Shown one piece after another: positions 24,982-33,000 of a stretch of 64,000 nucleotides of DNA. The DNA lies in the NCBI RefSeq assembly GCF_002160765.1, contig NZ_NFLF01000003.1, forward strand, positions 62,001-126,000. The letters run 5' to 3'. A program made the position numbers and the translations under genes. The notes under the pieces are model-generated. The model ran no database searches. It saw only the letters and a list, made by a program, of their open reading frames with translations, and was not told the origin of the DNA. The first letter of the stretch is position 1, and every line of letters begins with the position of its first letter. The DNA is from Lachnoclostridium sp. An138 (GTDB lineage Bacteria > Bacillota > Clostridia > Lachnospirales > Lachnospiraceae).

Positions 24982-25044
24982 GACGGCGCCGGCGTACAGG
25001 GGAGTGCAGAGCTTCCCTGTACGCCGGCGCCGTCGGCCTTTTTT
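24982..25044. terminator. Very strong terminator after glgB
   Basis: A 20-bp perfect stem (24982-25001 with 25015-25034, rich in GGCGCCGGCG) encloses a 13-nt loop and is followed by GGCC and TTTTTT at 25039-25044. It ends the tetR-glgB unit. It also lies downstream of the minus-strand FMN-binding-like gene, but there without a good T-run. Confidence 0.93.
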
Positions 25045-25077
25045 GTTTCCGCACCGCGCGCAGGTATTATATATACC

Positions 25078-25533
25078 TTACGACTCACTGTCATCTTCTG
25101 TCACGGCTGCCTTATCCAGCGCCCGGCTGACGGCGTCCAGGAGAACCTGGGAGGTGTACTGGTTTTCTGACGCGTAGGTGAGTCCTTCCAGGGACTGGGT
25201 AGAGCAGATCTGTTCCGCAAGGCTCTCCAGGGCGGGCTCCATCAGGGGATACATGGTTTCCAGGGCTTCGCTGACGTTTACCAGCTGGATGGATTCGATC
25301 TCCTCCGCGCTGACGGTCACAGCCACGTCCACAGCGCTGCCGTTCAGCATGATGGAGGAGGTGTATACGCCCGGTATGTACTTTTCGGAAGCCGCGGCCG
25401 TGTCTGTGCTCTTATCCTTCGGAGAGAACATGTAGACCAGAAGAAGGATCAGAAGAATGCCAAGGGCCACGAAGATTCCCGTATAGATTAATTCTTTCAT
25501 GCGGAGGACGACGATTTTTGTTTTTGAGCTCAA
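25078..25533 (-). CDS. Membrane-anchored FMN-binding-domain-like protein
   Basis: 151 residues from TTG 25533, with AGGAGG eight bases upstream; the inner ATG (25500) has no such site. One membrane helix (about 15-36) is followed by an external domain. GVYTSSIMLNGSAVDVAVTVSAEEIESIQLV is like the first half of FMN_bind domains. However, the usual flavin-attachment motif (S/T-G-A-T with TS) is replaced by TYASENQYTS, so covalent flavinylation is doubtful. Possibly a degenerate or structural relative. Single gene. Confidence 0.6.
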   Translation of the reverse strand: MSSKTKIVVLRMKELIYTGIFVALGILLILLLVYMFSPKDKSTDTAAASEKYIPGVYTSSIMLNGSAVDVAVTVSAEEIESIQLVNVSEALETMYPLMEPALESLAEQICSTQSLEGLTYASENQYTSQVLLDAVSRALDKAAVTEDDSES

Positions 25534-25624
25534 GGAAAGCCCCTCCTGTATGTTTCGATTGTTATAAGGTATGAGAAAGAAGGGGGAAATATACTTGAGC
25601 TTTTTTGCCCCGCCGGGATTCTTC

Positions 25625-25670
25625 TTGACAATCGATCAAACCGGCGCTAAAATTACTAGGAAACTAGTAA
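25625..25670 (+). promoter_or_regulatory. Promoter and operator of the marR-MATE operon
   Basis: TTGACA (25625-25630), 17 bp, TAAAAT (25648-25653). The inverted repeat TTACTAG-GAAA-CTAGTAA (25653-25670) starts at the last -10 base and covers the start point, as expected for a repressing, autoregulating MarR dimer. Confidence 0.88.
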
Positions 25671-25698
25671 AATAAAAATGGAGGAGGCGCGTGGTTTT

Positions 25699-26115
25699 GT
25701 GGAAACAGGAAAAATGATCAATAAAATCTCTCACCGGCTTCGGAGACGTTCCCAGGCTGTGCAGAAAACTGTGGGAATCAGCGAGGCCCAGGGGAGAATT
25801 CTGGACTATATTCTGGTGGAGGGAGCCAGACGTCCGGTATATCCGAAGGATATTGAAAAGGAGTTTGACCTGCGTTCTTCCACGGTGACGGGAGCGCTGA
25901 GCGCCCTTGAGACGGAGGGGCTGATTGCCAGAGTGCCGGATGAACGGGACGGCAGGCTGAAGAAGCTGGTATTTACGCCGAAGGCGGACGGAATCCGGGC
26001 GGCCCTTCAGGGAGAAATAGAAGAGACGGAGAAACGGATGCTGCAGGGAATCTCGGAGGAAGAAAAGGCAGTGTTCCTGGAGCTGGCAGAGCGGATGCTG
26101 AAAAATCTGGAATAG
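25699..26115 (+). CDS. MarR family transcriptional regulator
   Basis: 138 residues from GTG 25699, chosen because GGAGGAGG (25680-25687) is the only good ribosome site. ATG 25678 would lack one and would leave almost no leader. Winged helix: ISEAQGRILDYILVE, then KDIEKEFDLRSSTVTGALSALETEGLIARVPDERDGRLKKLVFTPK spread over about 45-95, with the wing DERDGR. It probably represses itself and the MATE exporter 14 bases downstream and is released by a toxic ligand. Confidence 0.9.
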   Translation: METGKMINKISHRLRRRSQAVQKTVGISEAQGRILDYILVEGARRPVYPKDIEKEFDLRSSTVTGALSALETEGLIARVPDERDGRLKKLVFTPKADGIRAALQGEIEETEKRMLQGISEEEKAVFLELAERMLKNLE

Positions 26116-26128
26116 AGGAGTGAAACAG

Positions 26129-27508
26129 ATGGAAGACAATGAACTGATGGGGAGGATGAAGGTGTCGAAGGCTGTGGCAAAGATGGCCATACCCAGCGTC
26201 ATCAGCAGTCTGGTGACGGTGGTTTATAATATGGCTGATACCTTCTTTGTGGGACAGACGGGAGACGCTCTTCAGGTGGCGGCGGTGAGTCTCACCAATC
26301 CCATATTTATTCTGATGATGGCCTTTGCAAACATGTTTGGAATGGGAGGAAGCGCGGTGGCTTCCATGGCTCTGGGCGAGCAGAATAAAAAACGGGCCAG
26401 AAACGTGTCGGCCTTCGTGCTGTATGCGTCTTTGATCGTGGGAATTGTGTTTATGCTGGTTCTTATGGTCTTCATGCAGCCGGTTCTGACCCTGTTTGGA
26501 GCCGACTCCGAGACCTATGAATTTGCCAGGGGATATACGTTCCATATTTCCTACGGGGCTCCGTTTATCATCTGGTCGGCAGCCTGCAGCTTTGTGATCC
26601 GCGTGGAGGGAGCGAGCCGGGAAGCCATGATTGGAAGTATGATCGGAACCATAGCCAATATTGTGCTGGACCCGGTTTTCATCTCCGTCTTTGGTATGGG
26701 AGCTACGGGCGCGGCGATTGCCACGACCATTGGAAACGTACTGTCCTGCCTCTATTTTCTGTGGTATTTTCTGAAGAAGTCCAGACTTCTGTCCCTCAGC
26801 CCAAAATATTTCCGGTGCGGGGACGGAATTCTTGTGAAAATCTGCAGCATCGGCCTGCCAACGGCGATTTTTTCGGCTCTTATGAGCCTGTCCACCATTG
26901 TGCTGAACCAGATTCTTGTAGCGTATGGAAACGCCCCTGTGGCAGCCATCGGCATTGTGTTCAAGGCGAACATGTTTATCACCTTCCTGCAGATGGGCCT
27001 GGCCAACGGCGTGCAGCCCCTGCTGGGTTATAATTACGGAGCGGGGAATATGGAACGCTTTCAGGCGGTGGAACGGTTCACGAAAAGATGCTGCCTGATT
27101 GTGGGAATCGCGTCTGTGATCCTGTATTATACCTGCAGAGAGTCCGTGATCCGGATGTTTATCAATGATGAAGAGGTCATCCGCTACGGCGTGCAGATGC
27201 TGATTGGATATATGCTTTCCGGTCCGGTGATTGGATTTCTTTTTATGAATATGAACTGCCTGCAGTCTGTGGATCATGCTTTCCCGGCCACAATCCTTTC
27301 GATTCTGCGTCAGGGAGTGCTCCTGATACCGCTTCTGTATCTGCTGGACGCTCTGTTTGGACTGAACGGCGTGATTTACGGGCAGAGCGTCACAGATTAC
27401 ATTGCGGTGGGGCTGTCCGTCGTAATCTGGCACAGAGCGCGCAGAAATCTGGATAAAAAAAGCAGCGGCAGGAACTGCGGACAGCAGGAGTATGTCCGGG
27501 CTTCGTAG
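26129..27508 (+). CDS. MATE family efflux transporter
   Basis: 459 residues from ATG 26129 (GAGGAG eight bases upstream). Around twelve helices. KMAIPSVISSLVTVVYNMADTFFVG at the start, GMGGSAVASMALGE near 71, IANIVLDPVFISVFGMGATGAA near 180 and PLLGYNYGAGN are MATE signatures. Second gene of a MarR-controlled pair, hence a likely drug or organic-cation exporter whose expression is induced by a substrate. It is not especially close in sequence to the MATE at 18113, which lacks a local regulator. Confidence 0.93.
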   Translation: MEDNELMGRMKVSKAVAKMAIPSVISSLVTVVYNMADTFFVGQTGDALQVAAVSLTNPIFILMMAFANMFGMGGSAVASMALGEQNKKRARNVSAFVLYASLIVGIVFMLVLMVFMQPVLTLFGADSETYEFARGYTFHISYGAPFIIWSAACSFVIRVEGASREAMIGSMIGTIANIVLDPVFISVFGMGATGAAIATTIGNVLSCLYFLWYFLKKSRLLSLSPKYFRCGDGILVKICSIGLPTAIFSALMSLSTIVLNQILVAYGNAPVAAIGIVFKANMFITFLQMGLANGVQPLLGYNYGAGNMERFQAVERFTKRCCLIVGIASVILYYTCRESVIRMFINDEEVIRYGVQMLIGYMLSGPVIGFLFMNMNCLQSVDHAFPATILSILRQGVLLIPLLYLLDALFGLNGVIYGQSVTDYIAVGLSVVIWHRARRNLDKKSSGRNCGQQEYVRAS

Positions 27509-27535
27509 GCCTGAAAAGTCCTGGACAGAAACGCC

Positions 27536-28426
27536 CTAGACAGAAGCGCCGGTGCCGCCCTGGTGCTCGATGAAGCCCTCGCCCAGCACTTCGCGCACAT
27601 CCGTTACGATGACAAAGGCGTTCGGATCGCAGCCCTTGGCCAGATCCTTCAGGCGGACAATCTGTTTTTTGGCCACGACACAGAACAGCATGTTTCTGGC
27701 TTCGCCGGAATACATGCCGGTGGCCGGGATACCGGTGACGCCCCGGTCAAGCTCGTCCATAACCAGTGCGGCCAGCTCTTCCGGCTTTTCGGTAATGATA
27801 AAGGCGGCTTTTGAGAACTTCAGGCCGTCGATGATGCCGTCGGAGATCTTGGAAGTCAGATAAATGGCGATGATCGCGTAGAGCGCCATCTGAATTCCAT
27901 AGAGATAAGCGCCCAGAATGACAATGGCAGTGTCGATGATCCACATAATGGAAGCGATGCTGTAATGGCGCAGGAAATGCTGAATCAGCGCCGCGATCAG
28001 CTCCGTACCGCCCGTGGTGGCCTGGGCCACAAGAACCAGTCCGATGCCGACTCCCATGAAAATGCCGCCGTAGAGAGAGGACAGAAGAAGATCGCCTTCA
28101 GCCAGCGGGATCACGGGGAGCGCGGAAAGCCAGAAGGACAGCATGAGGGTCGCGAAAATGGTGCGGACCAGATAGTGAAAGCCTTTCAGGCGGATGGTAA
28201 TGAGAAACAGTGGAATATTAAGTACAAGGTTGGTGACAGACAGCGGGATTCCTCCGGGAATCAGATGCTCTGTAAACTGCTTGACAATGATGGCGATACC
28301 GGTGAAGCCTCCGGTGATCAGGCTGGCCGGTTCCAGCACGGAAGCTGTGGCAAATGCCATCACAGCTGTTCCGACGATGATAAGGATATAATTTCTGAGG
28401 GTGGTTTTTATATTGATTGCAGACAT
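27536..28426 (-). CDS. YitT family membrane protein (DUF2179 C-terminus)
   Basis: 296 residues from ATG 28426, after GGAGG. Five to six membrane helices (LEPASLITGGFTGIAIIVKQ near 31, LYGGIFMGVGIGLVLVAQATTGGTE near 104) are followed by a soluble DUF2179 domain (GVTGIPATGMYSGEARNMLFCVV near 236). Widespread in Firmicutes, function not settled. Convergent with the MATE gene, 27 bases apart. Confidence 0.9.
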   Translation of the reverse strand: MSAINIKTTLRNYILIIVGTAVMAFATASVLEPASLITGGFTGIAIIVKQFTEHLIPGGIPLSVTNLVLNIPLFLITIRLKGFHYLVRTIFATLMLSFWLSALPVIPLAEGDLLLSSLYGGIFMGVGIGLVLVAQATTGGTELIAALIQHFLRHYSIASIMWIIDTAIVILGAYLYGIQMALYAIIAIYLTSKISDGIIDGLKFSKAAFIITEKPEELAALVMDELDRGVTGIPATGMYSGEARNMLFCVVAKKQIVRLKDLAKGCDPNAFVIVTDVREVLGEGFIEHQGGTGASV

Positions 28427-28685
28427 GACAGCCTCCTTGCTGAAAAAATTTTTCCATATTCTTTCCCTGCACACCAACGCTATCACAGGCAAAAGGAAAA
28501 TGCAAGGCCCCCGGGAAAAGCCGGGGCGGAGGTGAAAAATGGCCTCTTACATATTTTGTGAACAATGTATAAGAAAAAAATCGGAGAAAATTACTGGAAA
28601 TACTGAGGATGTGCATAAAAAAATTTGCATTTCCTCTTTTCTTTTTTACAATTTTGCATTAATATATAACTTAGGTATTTTTTTG
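28427..28685. other. AT-rich intergenic stretch, no gene seen
   Basis: Holds a GC hairpin (GCCCCCGG/CCGGGGC near 28507-28527) in the leader region of the minus-strand yitT gene, and otherwise AT-rich DNA with long A and T runs. No open frame with a ribosome site. Confidence 0.5.
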
Positions 28686-28713
28686 TTGCCAGAAAAATGG
28701 GGTTTTTTATTGT
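28686..28713 (+). promoter_or_regulatory. Possible promoter of the CdaR/PucR-type gene
   Basis: TTGCCA (28686-28691), 16-bp spacer, TATTGT (28708-28713) in AT-rich DNA. The boxes are imperfect. Confidence 0.4.
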
Positions 28714-28804
28714 AAATATTGCCGGAAACCGGAGAGAGAAGGCTCCGGAATGACTGTCAGCGATATGCACAAAACTATATAATTCAGAAGGAGCGGAGAA
28801 AGTT

Positions 28805-29893
28805 ATGATTTCAAACCAGATACTGCAGAATACGATTGACGGACTCAAGGGGATAACCAGAATTGATCTCTGTATTATAGATACAGAAGGGAAGGTGCTT
28901 GCTTCTACTTTCCCTGAGGCGGATTCCTATACGGGCTCCGTTCTTGCGTTTATTGATTCCCCGGCGGACAGCCAGGTGATTCAGGGCTTTCAGTTCTTCA
29001 AAATCTTTGATGAGAATCAGCTGGAGTATATTCTGCTGGCGGGCGGCGGAAGTGAAGACGCCTATATGATCGGAAAACTGGTAGTATTCCAGATTCAGAA
29101 TCTTCTGGTGGCCTATAAAGAGCGCTTTGATAAGGACAACTTTATCAAGAATCTTCTTCTGGACAATCTTCTTCTGGTGGATATCTATAACCGGGCGAAG
29201 AAGCTTCATATCCAGACAGAAGTGCGGCGCGCGGTATTTATCATAGAGACTGGAAGAGAAAAGGATACGGCTTCCCTGGAAAGCGTGCGCACGCTGTTTG
29301 GCCCCAAGTCCCATGATTTCATCACGGCAGTGGATGAGAAAAATATCATTGTAGTAAAAGAGCTGGGAGAAAATGAAGGGTATCCGGAGCTGAACAAGAC
29401 TGCAAAGGTGATCCGCGATCTGCTGAACGGCGAAAATGATCAGCAGGTTCACATTGCCTATGGAACCATCGTGGGCGAGATCAAAGAGGTGTCCCGCTCC
29501 TATAAAGAAGCGCGGATGGCGCTGGATGTGGGAAAGATTTTCTTTGACGACAAAGACATCGTGGCCTACAGCACGCTCGGCATCGGCCGTCTGATTTATC
29601 AGCTGCCCATACCTCTGTGCAAAATGTTCATCAAGGAGATTTTTGATGGAAAGTCCCCGGATGATTTTGATGAGGAGACGCTGACTACGATCAACAAGTT
29701 TTTTGAGAACAGCCTGAACGTGTCTGAGACCTCCAGGCAGCTCTATATCCACAGAAATACGCTTGTTTACCGGCTGGATAAGCTCCAGAAGAGTACAGGG
29801 TTGGATCTGCGCGTCTTCGAGGACGCAATCACATTCAAGATTGCGCTGATGGTTGTCAAATACATGAAGTACATGGAGAACATGGACTATTAA
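28805..29893 (+). CDS. CdaR/PucR-type helix-turn-helix regulator
   Basis: 362 residues. The N-terminal part (ITRIDLCIIDTEGKVLAST, then MIGKLVVFQIQNLLVAYKERF near 95) resembles the putative sugar-diacid-binding domain of CdaR. A GGDEF-like middle (DFITAVDEKNIIVVKEL) and a C-terminal PucR helix-turn-helix (ENSLNVSETSRQLYIHRNTLVYRLDKLQ, about 302-329) follow. An activator of sugar-acid or purine-type catabolism would be expected, but the next genes are ftsEX, 54 bases away. Its target is therefore unclear. RBS AAGGAGCGG. Confidence 0.85.
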   Translation: MISNQILQNTIDGLKGITRIDLCIIDTEGKVLASTFPEADSYTGSVLAFIDSPADSQVIQGFQFFKIFDENQLEYILLAGGGSEDAYMIGKLVVFQIQNLLVAYKERFDKDNFIKNLLLDNLLLVDIYNRAKKLHIQTEVRRAVFIIETGREKDTASLESVRTLFGPKSHDFITAVDEKNIIVVKELGENEGYPELNKTAKVIRDLLNGENDQQVHIAYGTIVGEIKEVSRSYKEARMALDVGKIFFDDKDIVAYSTLGIGRLIYQLPIPLCKMFIKEIFDGKSPDDFDEETLTTINKFFENSLNVSETSRQLYIHRNTLVYRLDKLQKSTGLDLRVFEDAITFKIALMVVKYMKYMENMDY

Positions 29894-29947
29894 AGGTCCT
29901 GTCCCGGGCTTTCCTGCCGGCGGACAGAATTTTCGAGGAGAGAAAAA

Positions 29948-30637
29948 ATGATCGATTTGGAAAATGTGAAAAAATCGTATGCTACGGGCGTACAGGCCCT
30001 GAACGGTATCACGCTGCACATTGATAAGGGTGAGTTTGTCTTTATCGTGGGTGACAGCGGTTCCGGAAAATCCACGCTGATCAAGCTGCTCTTGAAGGAG
30101 CTTGACCCGACTTCCGGAACGATTAAAGTGAACGGCATCAACCTGAACCGGATGAAGCCGCGCGCCATTCCCAAATACCGCAGAAAGCTGGGGGTGGTGT
30201 TCCAGGATTTCCGCCTTCTGAAAGACCGGAACGTCTATGAGAACATCGCGTTTGCCCAGCGTGTCATCATTACGCCTACAAAACAGATTAGAAAAAATGT
30301 GCCGAAAATGCTGTCGCTGGTAGGACTGGCGGAGAAGTACAAGGCGTACCCGAAAGAGCTTTCCGGCGGTGAACAGCAGAGGGTAGCTCTTGCCAGAGCT
30401 CTGGTGAATCAGCCGAATATTCTTCTGGCGGATGAGCCTACCGGAAATCTGGACCCGAAAAACTCGAAAGAGATCATGAAGCTTCTGGAGACCATCAATG
30501 AGCGGGGAACCACAGTCGTGGTTGTGACTCACAATCAGGAGATTGTGGATGCCATGAAGAAGCGCGTGATTGCAATGCACAAAGGCGTCATTATCAGTGA
30601 CGAGCGTAAGGCTGGGTACACACAGCATGCGGATTAG
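29948..30637 (+). CDS. ftsE: Cell division ATP-binding protein FtsE
   Basis: 229 residues. Walker A GDSGSGKST (about 36-44), KLGVVFQDFRLL, signature LSGGEQQR (about 140-147) and Walker B ILLADEPTGNLDP are intact. With FtsX it forms an ABC-like complex that does not transport but activates a cell-wall hydrolase across the membrane at the division site. RBS GAGGAG. Overlaps ftsX by 11 bases. The putative partner hydrolase is encoded just after ftsX. Confidence 0.96.
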   Translation: MIDLENVKKSYATGVQALNGITLHIDKGEFVFIVGDSGSGKSTLIKLLLKELDPTSGTIKVNGINLNRMKPRAIPKYRRKLGVVFQDFRLLKDRNVYENIAFAQRVIITPTKQIRKNVPKMLSLVGLAEKYKAYPKELSGGEQQRVALARALVNQPNILLADEPTGNLDPKNSKEIMKLLETINERGTTVVVVTHNQEIVDAMKKRVIAMHKGVIISDERKAGYTQHAD

Positions 30638-31535
30638 TTCGATAGCCTACTGCATTAAGCAGGGCCTGAAAAATATCTGGAGAAACAAAATGTTTTCCCT
30701 GGCGTCTGTGGCTACGATGGCAGCCTGTATTTTCCTGTTCGGCATCTTTTTCTGTGTGGTGGAGAATTTCCAGCACATGGTGCGGGAGATGGAGAAGTCG
30801 GTGGCTGTCACTGTGTTCTTTGACGAGGGACTGAGCCAGGAGCAGATCGATGCCATCGGTGAGCAGATCCGTTCCAGAACGGAAGTAGCTGATGTGGTCT
30901 TTGTGACGGCGGAGGAAGCCTGGGACGAGTATAAGGAAATCTACTTTGAGGAGGCTCCGGAGCTGGCGGATGGCTTTGAGGATGACAACCCTCTGGCCAA
31001 TGAGGCTCATTATGAGATCTATCTGACAGACGTGGAGAGCCAGGACGATCTGGTTACCTGGCTGGAGTCTGTGGAAGGCATCCGCAGAATCAATGAATCG
31101 GCGCAGGTAGCGGATATTCTGACGAATTTCAACCTGCTGATAGGATACATTTCCATCGCGGTCATTCTGCTTCTGCTCTGCGTATCTGTGTTCCTGATCA
31201 GCAATACAGTTACCATCGGTATCGCTGTCAGAAAAGAAGAGATTGCGATTATGAAGCTGATAGGAGCCACCAATGGATTTGTCAAGGCGCCTTTTGTGGT
31301 GGAAGGAATTATCATCGGTCTCATCGGAGCTTCCATTCCGCTGGCGCTGCTGTATTTCCTGTATACGAAGCTGATTAATTTTATGGGGGACAAGTTCAAT
31401 ATTCTGACAGGACTGCTTCAGTTCCTGCCGGTAGGCGAGATGTTCCACATTCTGCTTCCGGTAGGCCTGGGCCTGGGCGTGGGAATCGGATTTTTCGGAA
31501 GCTTTTTCACGATCCGGAAGCACCTGAGAGTATAG
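30627..31535 (+). CDS. ftsX: Cell division protein FtsX
   Basis: 302 residues from ATG 30627, inside the end of ftsE. Topology is the FtsX kind: one helix after the cytosolic start (QGLKNIWRNKMFSLASVATM), an external domain (about 45-170), then three helices. GIAVRKEEIAIMKLIGATNGFVKAPFVVEG is the family's cytosolic loop. It transmits FtsE ATPase cycles to an external peptidoglycan hydrolase, probably the coiled-coil M23 protein encoded 61 bases downstream. Confidence 0.95.
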   Translation: MRISSIAYCIKQGLKNIWRNKMFSLASVATMAACIFLFGIFFCVVENFQHMVREMEKSVAVTVFFDEGLSQEQIDAIGEQIRSRTEVADVVFVTAEEAWDEYKEIYFEEAPELADGFEDDNPLANEAHYEIYLTDVESQDDLVTWLESVEGIRRINESAQVADILTNFNLLIGYISIAVILLLLCVSVFLISNTVTIGIAVRKEEIAIMKLIGATNGFVKAPFVVEGIIIGLIGASIPLALLYFLYTKLINFMGDKFNILTGLLQFLPVGEMFHILLPVGLGLGVGIGFFGSFFTIRKHLRV

Positions 31536-31596
31536 GAAGGCCTTTGGATTCACAGGCGCGCCGGAAACGGGCGGATAAATTAAGGAAAGTAAATAT

Positions 31597-32817
31597 ATGA
31601 AAAGAAAGCGACTGTCCGGCGCGTGTCTGATTCTCGCGGCCGCGCTGGCATTTACCTGTATTTTTACATCAGATAAGCTGCCGCTGGTATTTGCTTCCCA
31701 GACAGCAGATACGGATGAACTGGAAGAGCAGAGACAGGAGACTCAGGAAAAAATCGACGATATCAAATCAGATATCAAGTCGGCCAAGGAAAAAATCGAA
31801 AATCTGGAAAACAGCAAAAGCAGTCTTCAGAGCTACATTTCTCAGCTGGACCAGGAGGCAAATGAGCTGGAGCAGAGAATTCAGGAGCTGAACGGAGAGA
31901 TTACGGACAAGGAAGCGGAAGTGGAACAGGCCAGAGTGGATCTGGCTGAGGCTGAGGCCGTAGCTGAGAAGCAGTATGAGGACATGAAGAAACGGATTCA
32001 GTATCTCTATGAAAACGGTACGCCTTCCATGCTGGAACTGCTTTTGACCTCCGACAGCATAGCGGATTTTCTGAACCGCTCCACATACGCGTCCCAGATG
32101 ACCAGATATGACAGGGATATGCTGAATGAGTATATTGCCCAGAAAGAGGCCGTGGAGCAGAAAAAGCAGGAGCTGGAGCTGGAAGAGGAAGAGCTGAATC
32201 TGCTGGCAGACGCCGCGAAGGAGCAGAAGAGCGCCGTGGAAGACCTGATCGCGGCTAAAAACGCGGAAATCGCCAGCTATCAGGCGCAGATTGACAGCGA
32301 AAGCAGCAATGCGGAGGAGTACGAGGCGGATCTGGCCGAGCAGGAAAAGTTGCTGGACCAGATTGAACAGCAGATTGCCGCGGCCGCTGCTGCTGCCGCC
32401 CAGGATGGCGACGGGGACGGCGGAGCGTCAGGTTTTCTCTGGCCCTGTCCCAGCAGCCGCCGGATTACCAGCTATTTCGGCCCGAGAGAACAGCCTACGG
32501 CGGGCGCTTCCACGAATCATAAAGGAATCGATATCGGAGCCGGATATGGCTCGGCTATCATAGCCTCGGCAGCCGGCCGCGTGACGACGGCTACCTACAG
32601 CAGTTCTGCGGGAAATTATGTGGTTATCTCCCATGGAAATGGGATATCCACGGTGTATATGCACTGTTCGGCGCTCTATGTGTCGGTAGGGCAGACGGTT
32701 TCCCAGGGAGAGACCATAGCGGCGGTGGGCTCCACAGGCTATTCCACAGGAAACCACCTGCATTTCGGCGTGATTGTGAACGGGTCCTATGTAAATCCTC
32801 TGGGTTACGTGGGATGA
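31597..32817 (+). CDS. Secreted coiled-coil M23 peptidoglycan endopeptidase (EnvC/PcsB-like)
   Basis: 406 residues. Signal peptide (about 1-34, cut near VFASQT), long coiled coil (about 36-255) rich in Glu, Gln and Lys, an Ala8/Asp-Gly linker (near 260-277), then an M23 LytM domain. Zinc ligands are visible in NHKGIDIG (His and Asp near 310), and HLHF near 388 supplies the second histidine and ligand. The coiled coil is the part FtsX contacts in EnvC/PcsB/CwlO systems, and the gene follows ftsEX. It should cut peptide cross-links during septum splitting. Confidence 0.9.
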   Translation: MKRKRLSGACLILAAALAFTCIFTSDKLPLVFASQTADTDELEEQRQETQEKIDDIKSDIKSAKEKIENLENSKSSLQSYISQLDQEANELEQRIQELNGEITDKEAEVEQARVDLAEAEAVAEKQYEDMKKRIQYLYENGTPSMLELLLTSDSIADFLNRSTYASQMTRYDRDMLNEYIAQKEAVEQKKQELELEEEELNLLADAAKEQKSAVEDLIAAKNAEIASYQAQIDSESSNAEEYEADLAEQEKLLDQIEQQIAAAAAAAAQDGDGDGGASGFLWPCPSSRRITSYFGPREQPTAGASTNHKGIDIGAGYGSAIIASAAGRVTTATYSSSAGNYVVISHGNGISTVYMHCSALYVSVGQTVSQGETIAAVGSTGYSTGNHLHFGVIVNGSYVNPLGYVG

Positions 32818-32897
32818 CAGGCTGGGGCCGGCCGCAGAGGGCCGCCGTGCCGAAAGGGTATGAAACAAAAGAAAAAAGCGTATATTGAAGGAAAAAG

Positions 32898-32973
32898 GTT
32901 ACTGCGAACAGTAACGAAGAGGAGCGGGGGCTGCTGCAGATTACGGGTTACGGAATGATCTGCCGCAGCCCGC
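32898..32973 (+). promoter_or_regulatory. Two leader hairpins before the S41 protease gene
   Basis: GTTACTG-CGAA-CAGTAAC (32898-32915) is a perfect 7-bp stem with a tetraloop. A second stem pairs 32924-32941 (GCGGG..GCTGC..GCAGAT) with 32958-32973 (ATCTGCCGCAGCCCGC) with a bulge and one mismatch. No T-run follows. Purpose unknown; could tune stability or translation between the hydrolase and protease genes. Confidence 0.6.
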
Positions 32974-33000
32974 TTATCGGAAAGACGGGGAATACGGCGT

